Notes: generated by a model not told the origin, from the sequence alone. Shown: positions 16,929 through 26,107, counted from the stretch's first letter. The stretch is DNA of 64,000 nucleotides from Paenibacillus_AB hodogayensis (GCF_039536325.1 NZ_BAAAYO010000008.1:310001-374000); one strand, 5' to 3'. Made by a program: numbers and translations.

Positions 16929-17810
16929 TCAATGCTTCCCCCGCGCCCGCTGCATCTCGTCGACGCGATCCCGGGTATCGGCAGGCCGGTACTGCTTAAG
17001 AACGCCTTGGTCATAGGTGAAGAAGGCATAGAAGGCGTCGTTGCCGATCTCCATGAAATACGTCCCTTCCTCCGCAAAAAGCGAGGAATAGGAGGGCGTA
17101 TGATTGTCGGCATCGGGGAACAAGCTTGCATCCATTTGGACAACGGTCGATTCAAATCGTTCACGCTCGGGAACCCAGCGATGGATCTCCACAGCAGGCG
17201 GAACCCAATCCGTCTGATTGCCGACCCACTCGGGCACGCCATCGCCATCGAGATCCAAGGGAACGGCTCGATGCCCTTGAAAATCGGCAACTTGCCAGGA
17301 GTCGGTCTGTTTGTTATACACAAGCAGTCCATTTTGGGAGCCGATGGAGCCGAACGGCACTTCGATCGAGACGCCGGACGCTTCCCCGCTTATGAATGGT
17401 AATGGATTGAACCAAGTCTGATCGGGATTCTCTCCGCCGGCAGGCAAGGGACCCAGCTTCCACTCCGACTTTGCTCCCTTCAAATACGCGGTCAAACTCG
17501 AGGCTGCGCCAGCATCGGAATAAATACGAACCTCCGCCTGGGAGTCCGGCAGGGCAAAGCTTCGAACCAAATGTGCCGAGGCGGAAGGCCCCCCTTCTTC
17601 AAGAGGTTCTCCCACACTTTCGCTGAATGGAAGCTTCACCTGCTCCGGGAATAGATCCGGCCGATAGACTGCCTGAACTTGTTGCGGGCTCGCATGTCCT
17701 GCGGTCGGCGTAAGGCCGATAGGCCGATCGATCGTTTGTTCGCTGCTGCACGATATGACGGTCGGCAGCAGCAGGATGCCGAAAGCGATGCGCAAAACGG
17801 TACTCTTCAC
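16929..17810 (-). CDS. hypothetical lipoprotein with calcium-loop-like DxDxDG motif
   Basis: Predicted surface lipoprotein of 293 residues; function not recognised. The chosen start is GTG 17810, behind GAGAGGAG; the longer frame to 17867 has no ribosome site. A hydrophobic stretch leads to TVISC with the lipidated Cys at 21. Near residue 190 the segment PLDLDGDGVPEWVGNQTDWV looks like the calcium loop of FG-GAP/VCBS propeller repeats, and DSWQVADFQGHRAV precedes it. It lies 295 bp from the divergent two-component system start; a link between them is possible but unproven. Confidence 0.7.
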   Translation of the reverse strand: MKSTVLRIAFGILLLPTVISCSSEQTIDRPIGLTPTAGHASPQQVQAVYRPDLFPEQVKLPFSESVGEPLEEGGPSASAHLVRSFALPDSQAEVRIYSDAGAASSLTAYLKGAKSEWKLGPLPAGGENPDQTWFNPLPFISGEASGVSIEVPFGSIGSQNGLLVYNKQTDSWQVADFQGHRAVPLDLDGDGVPEWVGNQTDWVPPAVEIHRWVPERERFESTVVQMDASLFPDADNHTPSYSSLFAEEGTYFMEIGNDAFYAFFTYDQGVLKQYRPADTRDRVDEMQRARGKH

Positions 17811-17998
17811 CCTTACACTCCTCTCATCGGGGCACAAGCTGAAATCGGAGAACGTGCAGTCGTCCATTTCAGTGGAACCAATCTATCAGTTTGACGTAGA
17901 AACCGAGGCAAAAGTTACAAAATGGTGCCAACACGGACGGAGCCCTATCACTAATCGCCGATCGTTCGCCCTCCTCCACCGGCCGACTTTTAAAACAT

Positions 17999-18028
17999 TT
18001 GTAAGAATTATGATGCTTCTTTTATAAA
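17999..18028 (+). promoter_or_regulatory. promoter of the two-component system
   Basis: -35 TTGTAA (17999-18004) and -10 TTATAA/TATAAA (18022-18028) are spaced 17-18 bp, about 75 bp before the response regulator ATG. A palindrome CTAGT-AC-ACTAG (18035-18046) lies just after the -10 box, where an operator could block initiation. Confidence 0.5.
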
Positions 18029-18105
18029 ACATCTCTAGTACACTAGGGTTATCGCTTTTGTTGGCGCGCAAACGAAAGTCATTATCTCTGGCAAGGTGGT
18101 CGAAC

Positions 18106-18798
18106 ATGCAAACCTACAATGTCCTCGTCGTCGACGACGATGCCGAAATCGTGGAAGCCATCAGCATCTATTTGAAAAAAGAATATTTGAACGTGTATGC
18201 CGCCTTTAACGGGCTCGAAGCCCTGCAAGTGCTGGACAAACAAGAAATACATCTGATTGTGCTGGATGTCATGATGCCCAAGCTGGACGGAATCGAGGCA
18301 ACGCTGCGAATCCGCGAATCCCGAAACATCCCGATCCTGATCGTCTCCGCCAAAACCGAGGACGCCGATAAAATTATCGGCTTGAACGCCGGGGCCGACG
18401 ACTATATTAGCAAGCCGTTCAATCCGCTTGAGCTAACAGCCAGGGTAAGGTCCCAACTAAGGCGCTATACCCGGCTCGGCGATTACAAGCCGACGGATGA
18501 GGTGATCAGCATCCGGGGACTCGTTCTGAACAAAAACATGAGGACGATTACCGTCGATGACGAAGAGGTGCGCCTGACCGCCACTGAATACAAAATCCTG
18601 GAGCTGCTGATGGAGCATAAGGGGCGCGTGTTTTCCATCGACGAAATCTATGAGAAGGTTTGGAAAGAGCCGAACTTTAACGGTGAAAATACGGTGGCCG
18701 TCCATGTCAGGCGAATCCGCGAAAAAATCGAAATCAATCCGCGCGAGCCAAAATATTTGAAGGTGGTATGGGGCATTGGATACAAAATCGAAAAATAA
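18106..18798 (+). CDS. OmpR/VanR-type response regulator
   Basis: Response regulator of 230 residues with an N-terminal receiver domain (acidic pocket DDD at 10-12, phospho-acceptor Asp54 in IVLDVMMPKLDG, Lys in YISKPFNP) and a C-terminal winged-helix DNA-binding domain (LTATEYKILELLMEHKGRVF; VAVHVRRIREKIEINPREPK). The ATG at 18106 has AAGGTGG upstream; earlier codons in frame lack a site. Its end overlaps the sensor kinase start by 23 bases, so the pair is translationally coupled. Targets are not evident; the adjacent divergent lipoprotein and the small membrane protein downstream are candidates. Confidence 0.93.
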   Translation: MQTYNVLVVDDDAEIVEAISIYLKKEYLNVYAAFNGLEALQVLDKQEIHLIVLDVMMPKLDGIEATLRIRESRNIPILIVSAKTEDADKIIGLNAGADDYISKPFNPLELTARVRSQLRRYTRLGDYKPTDEVISIRGLVLNKNMRTITVDDEEVRLTATEYKILELLMEHKGRVFSIDEIYEKVWKEPNFNGENTVAVHVRRIREKIEINPREPKYLKVVWGIGYKIEK

Positions 18799-21055
18799 CC
18801 GGAAGGTCATTTGGGTCCGCTTCCTGCTTGTCGGTCTGGTCGGGCTTGCTCTTCAGCTTTCTGTGGGGCTCTACCCAGATCGGGACTACATATACGGCAA
18901 TCCTTTTTTATACAAAGACGACGGCCCGTTCTGGAACATTCAAGTGGAAAGAAACGTATCCGATATCGCAACCTATTACTGGAAGTTTAACAACGCAGAA
19001 CCGCTTGATGCGGGAGAACCAATCGGCGAAGAATTGCTCCGGCAGTGGAAAGAGGATTTTGATTATTTGACCGGCGAAATGACCGGCCAAGCCGGGCAAG
19101 CCCTTGAAGCACAGACGATCCCGTTCACCGAATGGACGACGGCTACTCCCTCGCTGTCTGCCTCCTTGCTCGCTCTGCAGGAGAAAACGGGGAAATGGAT
19201 GTCGGAGGAATGGAACAAGGAAGTCCCGGAAGCTTGGCAAACGTACGTCCAGGAGCGTTCCAAACAGTATTTCGCCGAAAAAGCCAATGAAAAAGAAGCC
19301 TTGAAAAGAACGGTAGATCGTCTGGAGCCTGTCGTCAAGTATACAATTAAAGACAATCGTCGTAACATGACGTTTTCCAACCGGGAAAGCGGGCCGGAAG
19401 GAAGCCGGCTTCCGCCGGATACGGATACGGTGCGAACAATCTCGTTTCCGATCAAGGACCGAGCCCTGTTGGAGAAATGGGGACCGAATAGTCCCATGAG
19501 CGAATTAAGCGCGTTTTTCAACCAAAACCAGTTGGAGGGCAGCTTTACGTTCCATGCTAATGCGGAGCCTACCGAGTCGGTTTCCTCGATGGACTTCATT
19601 ATCTCCAAGGATTACACGCGTCTGCTCGCTATCCGGAAGCAGCTCCCCTATGAAATAGCAGGCTTGTCCGCCGCCGTTCTCGGTATCGTTCTGCTTCTGG
19701 GCTACGAATGGACCCAACGGGGAGCCGCCGATCGGCAGTACGGTCGCATCATCGCCAGGTGGCAGCGTATCCCGGTCGACCTCCGGGCCGCTCTATTCGC
19801 TGCCGTTCTCATTACCGCGTTCGGTTACGGACGGACGATTTATGGTTGGGGAATGCACTATCCCCTGTTCAGACCCGTGTTCCGCTGGGCGCTATTCTCT
19901 CTGCTGGGTGCTTATGCGGGAATTTCGGTTTGGGATGGGCTGCGGCTTTACCGGACGAAGGGAGCGCTTGCCGAGCAATGGCGAAGCAGCTATACGCTTT
20001 ATGTGTGTGGCCTAATCAAGGAAACGTTCGTCCGCAAAACGATTTTGCTGAAAGCGGGGCTCCTGTTTATGTCTACGGTGCTCGTAGGTTTGGCCCTATT
20101 GGCTGTCGCAGCCGACCTTCAAGGATTCCGGCTGCTCTCCATTTTTTATATAGCGTCCTATCTGCTAATCGGCATACCGTACTTCCTAAGAAAAGCAGCG
20201 GCGCTAAACGTCCTGCTCGCCGGGCTGGACGAAATGGCTGCCGGACGCCTGAACCTGACGTTCGCGGAACGCGGGAACGGTACGCTGTCCCATATGTTCC
20301 GGCAGTTGAACAATATGAAGCAAGGCATGCAGACCGCGCTGGACAAACAGTTGAAGAGCGAAAAGCTGAAAACCGAGCTGATCTCCAACGTTTCCCACGA
20401 TTTGAAAACGCCGCTTACTTCGATGATCAATTATGTCGACTTGCTGAAGCAAGAGGACGGCGTCCGGACCGGCGAGTCGGTACGCTACATTCAAGTGCTG
20501 GAAGGCAAAACGAAACGGCTCAAGGCGCTCATCGACGATCTGTTCGAGGCATCGCAATTGGCGAGCGGCACGGTCGTACCGGTTATGGAGACGGTCGATG
20601 TAGCCGCGCTGCTGCAGCAGACGCTCGCGGAATGCGGGGATAAGATCGCAGAGTCCGGTCTGCAATTCCGGGTCCAAGTTCAGCATCCGCATCTGTACGC
20701 CCGGCTCGACGGCAAAAAAACGTGGAGAGTGTTCGAGAATTTGATCCGCAATGCGCTGAGCTATTCGCTGCCGAATACCCGCGTTCATCTCGCTCTGACG
20801 GAGCAGGAAGATAGCGTTATCTTTCGCATCCATAATATTTCCGCTTACGAGATCGATTTCGATCCAGAGGAGCTGTTCGAGCGTTCCAAAAGGGGCGACG
20901 CTTCCAGGCATACGGAAGGGTCCGGACTCGGACTGACGATTGCCAAGAGCATAGTCGAGCTGCAAGGAGGATCGATGCACATCGGCATCGAAGGAGATTT
21001 GTTCAAGGTTTCGGTCCATTTCTTAAAGGGAGACGGCCCGGGAACCGAAGGATGA
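18776..21055 (+). CDS. membrane sensor histidine kinase
   Basis: Sensor kinase of 759 residues, partner of the preceding regulator. The N-terminal helix (about 12-30) is followed by a long outside domain to about residue 285, then five hydrophobic segments (about 290-470), an unusual multi-helix membrane block for a VanS-like kinase. The dimerisation box is SNVSHDLKTPLTSMINYVDL with phospho-acceptor His541; the ATPase end has VFENLIRNALSYSLP (N box) and GSGLGLTIAKSIVELQGGSM (G2 box). It starts at TTG 18776 inside the regulator gene, behind GGTGG. The extracellular part is not a domain I recognise. The signal is unknown; cell-envelope stress is the common theme for this group. Confidence 0.92.
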   Translation: MDTKSKNNRKVIWVRFLLVGLVGLALQLSVGLYPDRDYIYGNPFLYKDDGPFWNIQVERNVSDIATYYWKFNNAEPLDAGEPIGEELLRQWKEDFDYLTGEMTGQAGQALEAQTIPFTEWTTATPSLSASLLALQEKTGKWMSEEWNKEVPEAWQTYVQERSKQYFAEKANEKEALKRTVDRLEPVVKYTIKDNRRNMTFSNRESGPEGSRLPPDTDTVRTISFPIKDRALLEKWGPNSPMSELSAFFNQNQLEGSFTFHANAEPTESVSSMDFIISKDYTRLLAIRKQLPYEIAGLSAAVLGIVLLLGYEWTQRGAADRQYGRIIARWQRIPVDLRAALFAAVLITAFGYGRTIYGWGMHYPLFRPVFRWALFSLLGAYAGISVWDGLRLYRTKGALAEQWRSSYTLYVCGLIKETFVRKTILLKAGLLFMSTVLVGLALLAVAADLQGFRLLSIFYIASYLLIGIPYFLRKAAALNVLLAGLDEMAAGRLNLTFAERGNGTLSHMFRQLNNMKQGMQTALDKQLKSEKLKTELISNVSHDLKTPLTSMINYVDLLKQEDGVRTGESVRYIQVLEGKTKRLKALIDDLFEASQLASGTVVPVMETVDVAALLQQTLAECGDKIAESGLQFRVQVQHPHLYARLDGKKTWRVFENLIRNALSYSLPNTRVHLALTEQEDSVIFRIHNISAYEIDFDPEELFERSKRGDASRHTEGSGLGLTIAKSIVELQGGSMHIGIEGDLFKVSVHFLKGDGPGTEG

Positions 21056-21261
21056 GGCTTAGAAGACCATGGGCGGAACAGCTTTGCCGCAGGTTCGCGC
21101 GCAGCCGGCTCTTATGGCCGATCTTGCTGCGCGCTCAGATATTCATGAATGAGTGAAGCTTTTGGAGCGACAACCTACCTATCCGGAAATGTAAAGGTAT
21201 AATATAATCCATGTAAAGCCGGGCTTTCAGTGGGCGACTTCTAACCCGAGGTGACGGATGT

Positions 21262-21492
21262 ATGCTGGTTATTTGGGCTTACTGTCTTGTAATCTTCATT
21301 CTGGCGCTTGTCATATACCGAATTTTCCGTTATCGCTTTACCAAGCTGAATAGAGAGAATTTAGGGCTCTTGATCATTGCCGGATTGTCCTCTATAACCG
21401 CCAATTTCGTCCTGTACGCCAAAATACTGTTTCTCCTATCGTTCGTCGTCCTGCTGTCGATGTTCGTCGCCGCGGCGTTTAAACGCAAGTAG
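21262..21492 (+). CDS. small hypothetical membrane protein
   Basis: 76 residues with hydrophobic helices at about 3-23, 35-50 and 53-72 and basic residues between them (FRYRFTKLNREN) and at the C-terminus (FKRK). The ATG at 21262 follows GAGGTGACGGATGT. It lies 206 bp after the sensor kinase. I do not recognise a family. Confidence 0.55.
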   Translation: MLVIWAYCLVIFILALVIYRIFRYRFTKLNRENLGLLIIAGLSSITANFVLYAKILFLLSFVVLLSMFVAAAFKRK

Positions 21493-21601
21493 TCGGCGGC
21501 AGCAGCAGAGCTCTTCGCCCTGGCTTGGCCCCGACCAATCCGGCGTATGCCTCCCCCCTTTTTTACAAGGGCTCCGATTGCTCGGGCGGCTTATCGTACG
21601 A

Positions 21602-22411
21602 TCATTCCGCCTTGAAGACGTAGCTCGACAAAGGCTTGATGCCGTGTTGTCGCTGGGCGGCGTCCAGCAATTCAATCTCGGCCTCCATCAGGGTCGTCAG
21701 CCTAGAAGGGAGCCGCTCGATGGCTGTCAGCTCGGCGCGGTGCTGCTGCAGCGTATAAGCGACCTCCCATTCCCCATCTTGCAGCTGCGGGGAGTACACG
21801 GAATCTTCGGCGACGACGGTCCACCCGGCCGCTTCCGCCAATGCCCGGAGCTGGTTCGGCGTGAACAGCGTGCGCACGTTGGAGATACTCTCCTTCTTCC
21901 AGGCTTCGTACTGGGCTTGAATCAAGACTGCCAGCAGATGCGGATACTGCTCCGGATGCGCAATCCGGGCGTCCCATTCGGCAAACAGCAGCTTGTTCCC
22001 CCACTCTCTGGCCCTCTTGAAAACATCTGCCAGCTGCTCGGCCGACTGAAAATACCATGAACAATGAGACAACACGACGCAGTCGAAGGAATGGTCGGAA
22101 AACCGCACATCCGGACTCGACGGATCGGTTTCAAAATCGATGCGGATCCGCTCCCCCAGCGGAGACTGTTTCAAGCGCTCCGCGGCCTCGCCCAACGTCG
22201 AAGGGCTGCCGTAATCGGGAGAAGCGATATCGATGCCGTGCACAAGCCCTGTCTCGCCGGTCAAATAAGCCAACACAGCGGTCGTGTCGCCCTGTCCGCA
22301 GCCGATTTCCAGTATCCGCTGCCCTTTCCCGACGCCCCAGAACTCGGCCAGTTTCAGCCGATGGGCCGTCTGGATGCGCTGAATGGCGGCCCCCTCGACG
22401 CTGCTATTCAT
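21602..22411 (-). CDS. class I SAM-dependent methyltransferase
   Basis: Methyltransferase of at least 269 residues with a Rossmann SAM-binding core. Motif I is ILEIGCGQGDTTAVLAY, the acidic loop GLVHGIDIASPDYG, and a post-motif VVLSHCSWYF. The substrate is not evident. The ATG at 22411 has no ribosome-binding site. Upstream the frame stays open (IIKPIEYIVNC) to an ATT at 22442-22444 that sits exactly six bases behind AAAGGAGAGG (22451-22460), so translation may begin at that rare codon and add 11 residues. The gene stands alone between a small membrane protein and a small acidic protein. Confidence 0.85.
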   Translation of the reverse strand: MNSSVEGAAIQRIQTAHRLKLAEFWGVGKGQRILEIGCGQGDTTAVLAYLTGETGLVHGIDIASPDYGSPSTLGEAAERLKQSPLGERIRIDFETDPSSPDVRFSDHSFDCVVLSHCSWYFQSAEQLADVFKRAREWGNKLLFAEWDARIAHPEQYPHLLAVLIQAQYEAWKKESISNVRTLFTPNQLRALAEAAGWTVVAEDSVYSPQLQDGEWEVAYTLQQHRAELTAIERLPSRLTTLMEAEIELLDAAQRQHGIKPLSSYVFKAE

Positions 22412-22554
22412 GCAATTGACAATATATTCAATGGGTTTGATAATCCAAAGCCTCTCCTTTCAAGTGTAATCGCCAGTCAAGCGCAAATCCGCATAAATCC
22501 GTCCCCTCCGGCGAACAATATGGAAAAACATGCATGCGAAGGGAGCGATTACCG

Positions 22555-22734
22555 ATGAGCGATAAAGAAATTACGGAGCAAACCGCTTTTATGATTGCAG
22601 GCATTCCGACGCCGCCGGACCAAGAAAATATCGGTTCTACGGACGGGATCAGCGAGGCGGTGGAGGCCATGATGGACAAGATCGAAGATACTTTTTATTC
22701 CGAGGACGCCCGGCAAGAAAACGATCGGGAGTAA
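22555..22734 (+). CDS. small acidic hypothetical protein
   Basis: 59 residues, rich in Glu, Asp and Ile/Met (MSDKEITEQTAFMIAGIPTP; EAVEAMMDKIEDTFYSEDAR). The ATG at 22555 is preceded by AAGGGAG at nine bases. No membrane segment or recognised domain; helical and soluble by composition. Confidence 0.6.
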   Translation: MSDKEITEQTAFMIAGIPTPPDQENIGSTDGISEAVEAMMDKIEDTFYSEDARQENDRE

Positions 22735-22768
22735 TCTCCACCCGTATTCTTCCCTATCGGTCCGGCTG

Positions 22769-22807
22769 GTACAAAGTCAGAACGGCAAGATCCCTCTGAC
22801 TTTGTAC
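22769..22807. terminator. 13-bp inverted repeat between converging genes
   Basis: GTACAAAGTCAGA (22769-22781) and TCTGACTTTGTAC (22795-22807) form a perfect stem. It sits 34 bp after the small acidic gene and touches the stop codon of the converging AraC gene. There is no T run, so its strength as a terminator is uncertain. Confidence 0.5.
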
Positions 22808-23676
22808 TAGTCCTCTTCCGCGTGCTCCGCCCGTCCTTGCCCTTTGCGGAAGCCGCCCGGCGACACGCCGAAGCTGCGCGTAAACGCCCGGGTAAACGAA
22901 TAAATATCCGGGTAGCCGACAGACAGCGCGATCTCGGTCACCGTCAGCGAGCTGTCCAGCAGCAGCTGCTTGCCCCGATCCAGGCGCATTTTCGCCAAAT
23001 AGCGCGAAGGAGGCATGCCGACCTCCTTGGTGAAAATTTTGGACAAATACGTGCGGTGCAGCCTGACGTACTTGGCCACATCCTCGACCGAAATTTTCTC
23101 GCCATAGTAAGCGTGAATGAAATCGAGGCTCTGGCGCACCCAGTCATGGGCCGTATGCGGAGGATCGTAGTCTTTGTCCGGCAGCAGCTTGCCGAAGATG
23201 CGGTACATGAGGCTGTACATCGTCATCAGATGCTTGCGGCTGTGCCCCTTGCAATATTGAAACATCTGCTGCAGCACGATCTCCATATCTTTATCGACGA
23301 CAGCGCGGCGGTAAGGCCGATCTTCGGCAAAGCCGGTCATGGCCAATATTTGCCGGGCCTGATTGCCGTCGAACGTCATCCATGTCATGCGCAGCGGCCG
23401 CTCCCCGGGCACAATCTGATAAGAATAAATCGTATCCGGAAACTTGCAGAAAATATCCCCTTTGCCTAAAACCACCTGCTGCCCCCCATAAAAAAGCTGC
23501 ACCTGCCCCTCGCGGATAAAGTGCATGTTGCAATAAGGCGTCTGCCGCGGACCGTTCCGGTAGACAGGTTTTGCGATGTTGGTGCCGATGCGCACCGGCC
23601 AGACGCCCCCCAGCTCGTCAAAGCCGTCCGGCTTGAACAACCACATGTCTATAAACTCCAACGCCGTCTCGTGCAT
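22807..23676 (-). CDS. AraC-family transcriptional regulator (module copy 2)
   Basis: Regulator of 289 residues, paralogous over its length to the product at 11103: cupin-like N-terminus (ETALEFIDMWLFKPDGFDEL; CNMHFIREGQVQLFYGGQQV) and two C-terminal helix-turn-helix motifs (ISVEDVAKYVRLHRTYLSKI; VTEIALSVGYPDIYSFTRAF). The start at 23676 is chosen by alignment with copy 1; AAAGGA lies 12 bases upstream, somewhat far, and an ATG at 23706 behind GGTAGGGT is the alternative. Divergent from the binding-protein gene at 23885, as in copy 1, and probably its regulator. Confidence 0.9.
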   Translation of the reverse strand: MHETALEFIDMWLFKPDGFDELGGVWPVRIGTNIAKPVYRNGPRQTPYCNMHFIREGQVQLFYGGQQVVLGKGDIFCKFPDTIYSYQIVPGERPLRMTWMTFDGNQARQILAMTGFAEDRPYRRAVVDKDMEIVLQQMFQYCKGHSRKHLMTMYSLMYRIFGKLLPDKDYDPPHTAHDWVRQSLDFIHAYYGEKISVEDVAKYVRLHRTYLSKIFTKEVGMPPSRYLAKMRLDRGKQLLLDSSLTVTEIALSVGYPDIYSFTRAFTRSFGVSPGGFRKGQGRAEHAEED

Positions 23677-23808
23677 CGGATCGCACCGTCCTTTATGAAA
23701 GCGCATACCCTACCAAATGCTAAAAAGTGACTACTGCATGTCATTTTATAAAGCGCCGGGACCCGGTATGATTCAGATAGCGGCCGTCGCAATGCTAATT
23801 ACGTTTTA

Positions 23809-23828
23809 TCGTACCTGTTTTTCGTACC
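23809..23828. promoter_or_regulatory. tandem TCGTACC repeats in the AraC/binding-protein spacer
   Basis: TCGTACC occurs at 23809-23815 and 23822-23828, a 13-bp period, about 60 bp before the binding-protein start. Direct half-sites close together are the usual operator form for AraC proteins, though the period here is shorter than two turns. The role is inference. Confidence 0.3.
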
Positions 23829-23884
23829 GGTGTACAGATCGATGCCTGGAAAGATCGCTTATATTCCATGATGGAGGGGCTTCT

Positions 23885-25171
23885 ATGAGGAAACAAGGTA
23901 CGGCGGCTTTAGCGCTTTCCCTACTTGTGCTCGGCTTCACGGGCTGCTCGACTGCAGGCGGCGGATCGGCGCCGGGCGAACCGGCTCCCGGCAAAGCCGC
24001 TCCGGCCAAAGAGCCGGACCCGGTGACGCTGAAGCTGTTCACGCACCAGCCGGTGACGGCGGATGATTTTCAGCTGCTCATCGCCGACCCGGTCAAGAAA
24101 AAATACCCGTATATAATCGTGGAGCTGCTGCCTTACAAATCCACCGATCTGGAGAACGTCGTCGCTTCCAAAGAGCAGTTCGACCTGATCACGATCTGGA
24201 ACGGCAATATGAATCCGAACAAGGAGCTCGGCATCTTCGGCGACATCACGCCGCTCACCAAAACGGCCGGCTTCGATCTCGGGCGCTTCGATCAAGAGGC
24301 GCTGAAGACGCTGCGGTCGTTGTCCGATCAGGGCGAATTGTACGGTTTGCCATACAACATGCAATTTAATGCTTTGTACTACAACAAGGATCTGTTCGAT
24401 AAATTCGGTGTTCCTTATCCGCAGGATGGCATGACCTGGGATGATACGCTGGCGCTCGCCAAGCGGCTGAGCCGCAACGAAGGCGGCGTCCAGTACAGCG
24501 GCTTGGGCATGGATGCCTGGAGCCGTCTGACGTATCCGCTGTCCCTGATCCCCGTCGACGCCAAAACCAACCGGGCTGCGGTCAACAGCGAACCGTACCG
24601 GAAAGCGTTCTCGCTCGGAAAGCAAATTTTTTCCATACAGGTCAATGCCGCCAATTTCACAACCAACGACTTTATTAAGGAAAAGCGGCAGGCCATGCTC
24701 GCCAGCGTCAATCTGCTCGACCTGCTGTCCAAGTCCGAAGGACTGAACTGGGATATCGCGCAGTTCCCCAGCTACAAGGAGACGCCGAACATCTATGGCA
24801 TGTACGACCTGCACGTCATCGCCATCAGCAGCACGAGCAAGTATAAGGATGCGGCGATGAAGGCGCTGGAGGTGCTGTTCAGCGACGACAATCAGAAGAT
24901 CAGCACCCGAAAAACAGGCAGGGTCTCCCTGTTGACCAATCCGGACATCCGCAAGGAGTTCGGGGCTGACAATCCGATTCTGAAAGACAAAAAGCTAAAC
25001 AGTATTTTCAAGAGCACGCCGGCCTTTGCTCCACCGTTCTCCAAGTTCCAAAGCAAAGGCAGCGAAGTCGTGCTGAAGCATTACAAGGATTTCCTTGCCG
25101 ACAAAAAGGACTTGAACACGATGCTGCGGGACGCCGAGGAAGAAATCAACCAATACATTAAAACGCAATAA
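23885..25171 (+). CDS. extracellular solute-binding lipoprotein (module copy 2)
   Basis: Binding lipoprotein of 428 residues, close paralog of the 12080 product. Lipobox FTGC, lipidated Cys at 21, followed by a Gly/Ala/Pro linker. Shared segments include FQLLIADPVKKKYPYIIVEL, PYNMQFNALYYNKDLFDKFG and DLHVIAISSTSKYKDAAMKA. The ATG at 23885 has GGAGGGG upstream; the frame before it has no ribosome site. It is followed at 38 bp by a sugar epimerase and then a histidine phosphatase, so it may belong to one catabolic transcript. Again no permease or ATPase gene is adjacent. Confidence 0.92.
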   Translation: MRKQGTAALALSLLVLGFTGCSTAGGGSAPGEPAPGKAAPAKEPDPVTLKLFTHQPVTADDFQLLIADPVKKKYPYIIVELLPYKSTDLENVVASKEQFDLITIWNGNMNPNKELGIFGDITPLTKTAGFDLGRFDQEALKTLRSLSDQGELYGLPYNMQFNALYYNKDLFDKFGVPYPQDGMTWDDTLALAKRLSRNEGGVQYSGLGMDAWSRLTYPLSLIPVDAKTNRAAVNSEPYRKAFSLGKQIFSIQVNAANFTTNDFIKEKRQAMLASVNLLDLLSKSEGLNWDIAQFPSYKETPNIYGMYDLHVIAISSTSKYKDAAMKALEVLFSDDNQKISTRKTGRVSLLTNPDIRKEFGADNPILKDKKLNSIFKSTPAFAPPFSKFQSKGSEVVLKHYKDFLADKKDLNTMLRDAEEEINQYIKTQ

Positions 25172-25209
25172 AACGCAATGAGACTTGACCGTACAGGAGG
25201 AGCACAACC

Positions 25210-26055
25210 ATGAACGTATCTACCTCGTTAAACGTATTCGACGCCTCGATCAGCCATCCCGAAGCCGTCCGCCGGTGCGCCGCCGCCGGATTCGCTTCGC
25301 TGGACATGAACTATTGGGATCATCAGCAAGAGATGCTGCGCCTGACCCCCGGTGAAGAGGAGGCTTGGGCGCAGCAGATCCGCGACAGCGCGGACGCGCA
25401 TGGCGCACGCTTCACCCAGATGCACGGCCCGGTTCACGGGCCGCGGTTTTCCAAGCTGGCGGCGGGCCTTACGCTGGAATCGTTCGGAACGATGGCGGAA
25501 CGGTCGCTCCGTACCGCCGCCATCCTCGGCGTACCTTGGGTCGTCTTCCATCCGTCATGCATCACCGGCGAGCAGGACGAGAATTACCGGGAAGTGCTGG
25601 ACTTTAACGTCCGGTTTTACGCCCGCCTCATTCCCGTAATGGAAAAGACGGGCGTCGGCATCGCGCTGGAAAACATGTCCGACGGCCGTTATTGTTCCTC
25701 GCCGCAGGAGCTGGTCGAGCTGATTGACACGCTGAACCACCCGCTCGTCGGGGCTTGCTGGGATACCGGGCACGGCCATAAGCAAAAGCTGGAGCAGGCG
25801 GCCGGCATCGGCGCCCTCGGTTCGCGGCTGAAAGCGACGCATATCCAGGACAATAACGGGATCGCCGACCAGCATCTGCTTCCGTATCAAGGGACCATTC
25901 GCTGGGACGAGGTCGTGCAGACGCTCAAGCGCATCGGCTATGAAGGCGACTTTACGTACGAAACGCACAACAGCATCCGCAATTTGCCGGACGGTATCCG
26001 CGATGCAGGATTGAAATACGCCTGCGAGTTGGGGCGCTATGTCATAACCTTGTAA
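25210..26055 (+). CDS. sugar phosphate isomerase/epimerase (xylose isomerase-like TIM barrel)
   Basis: TIM-barrel protein of 281 residues of the AP endonuclease 2 / sugar epimerase superfamily. Metal-ligand positions appear in order: ALENMSDG (Glu), GACWDTGHGHKQ (Asp, His), ATHIQDNNG (His, Asp) and FTYETHNSIRN (Glu). AGGAGGAG precedes the ATG by six bases. It lies 38 bp after the binding-protein gene and is probably cotranscribed with it, which suggests that the imported compound is a sugar or inositol-like polyol. The exact substrate is not readable. Confidence 0.87.
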   Translation: MNVSTSLNVFDASISHPEAVRRCAAAGFASLDMNYWDHQQEMLRLTPGEEEAWAQQIRDSADAHGARFTQMHGPVHGPRFSKLAAGLTLESFGTMAERSLRTAAILGVPWVVFHPSCITGEQDENYREVLDFNVRFYARLIPVMEKTGVGIALENMSDGRYCSSPQELVELIDTLNHPLVGACWDTGHGHKQKLEQAAGIGALGSRLKATHIQDNNGIADQHLLPYQGTIRWDEVVQTLKRIGYEGDFTYETHNSIRNLPDGIRDAGLKYACELGRYVITL

Positions 26056-26107
26056 TTCGAAGCGAACTGAATAGAAAGAGAATTTAACCGGGTGGGAGAG
26101 AAACGGC

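Noticed and set aside
23696..23709. TGAAAGCGCATACC as a cre site in the second AraC/binding-protein spacer
   Set aside because: Two mismatches to the consensus in conserved positions.
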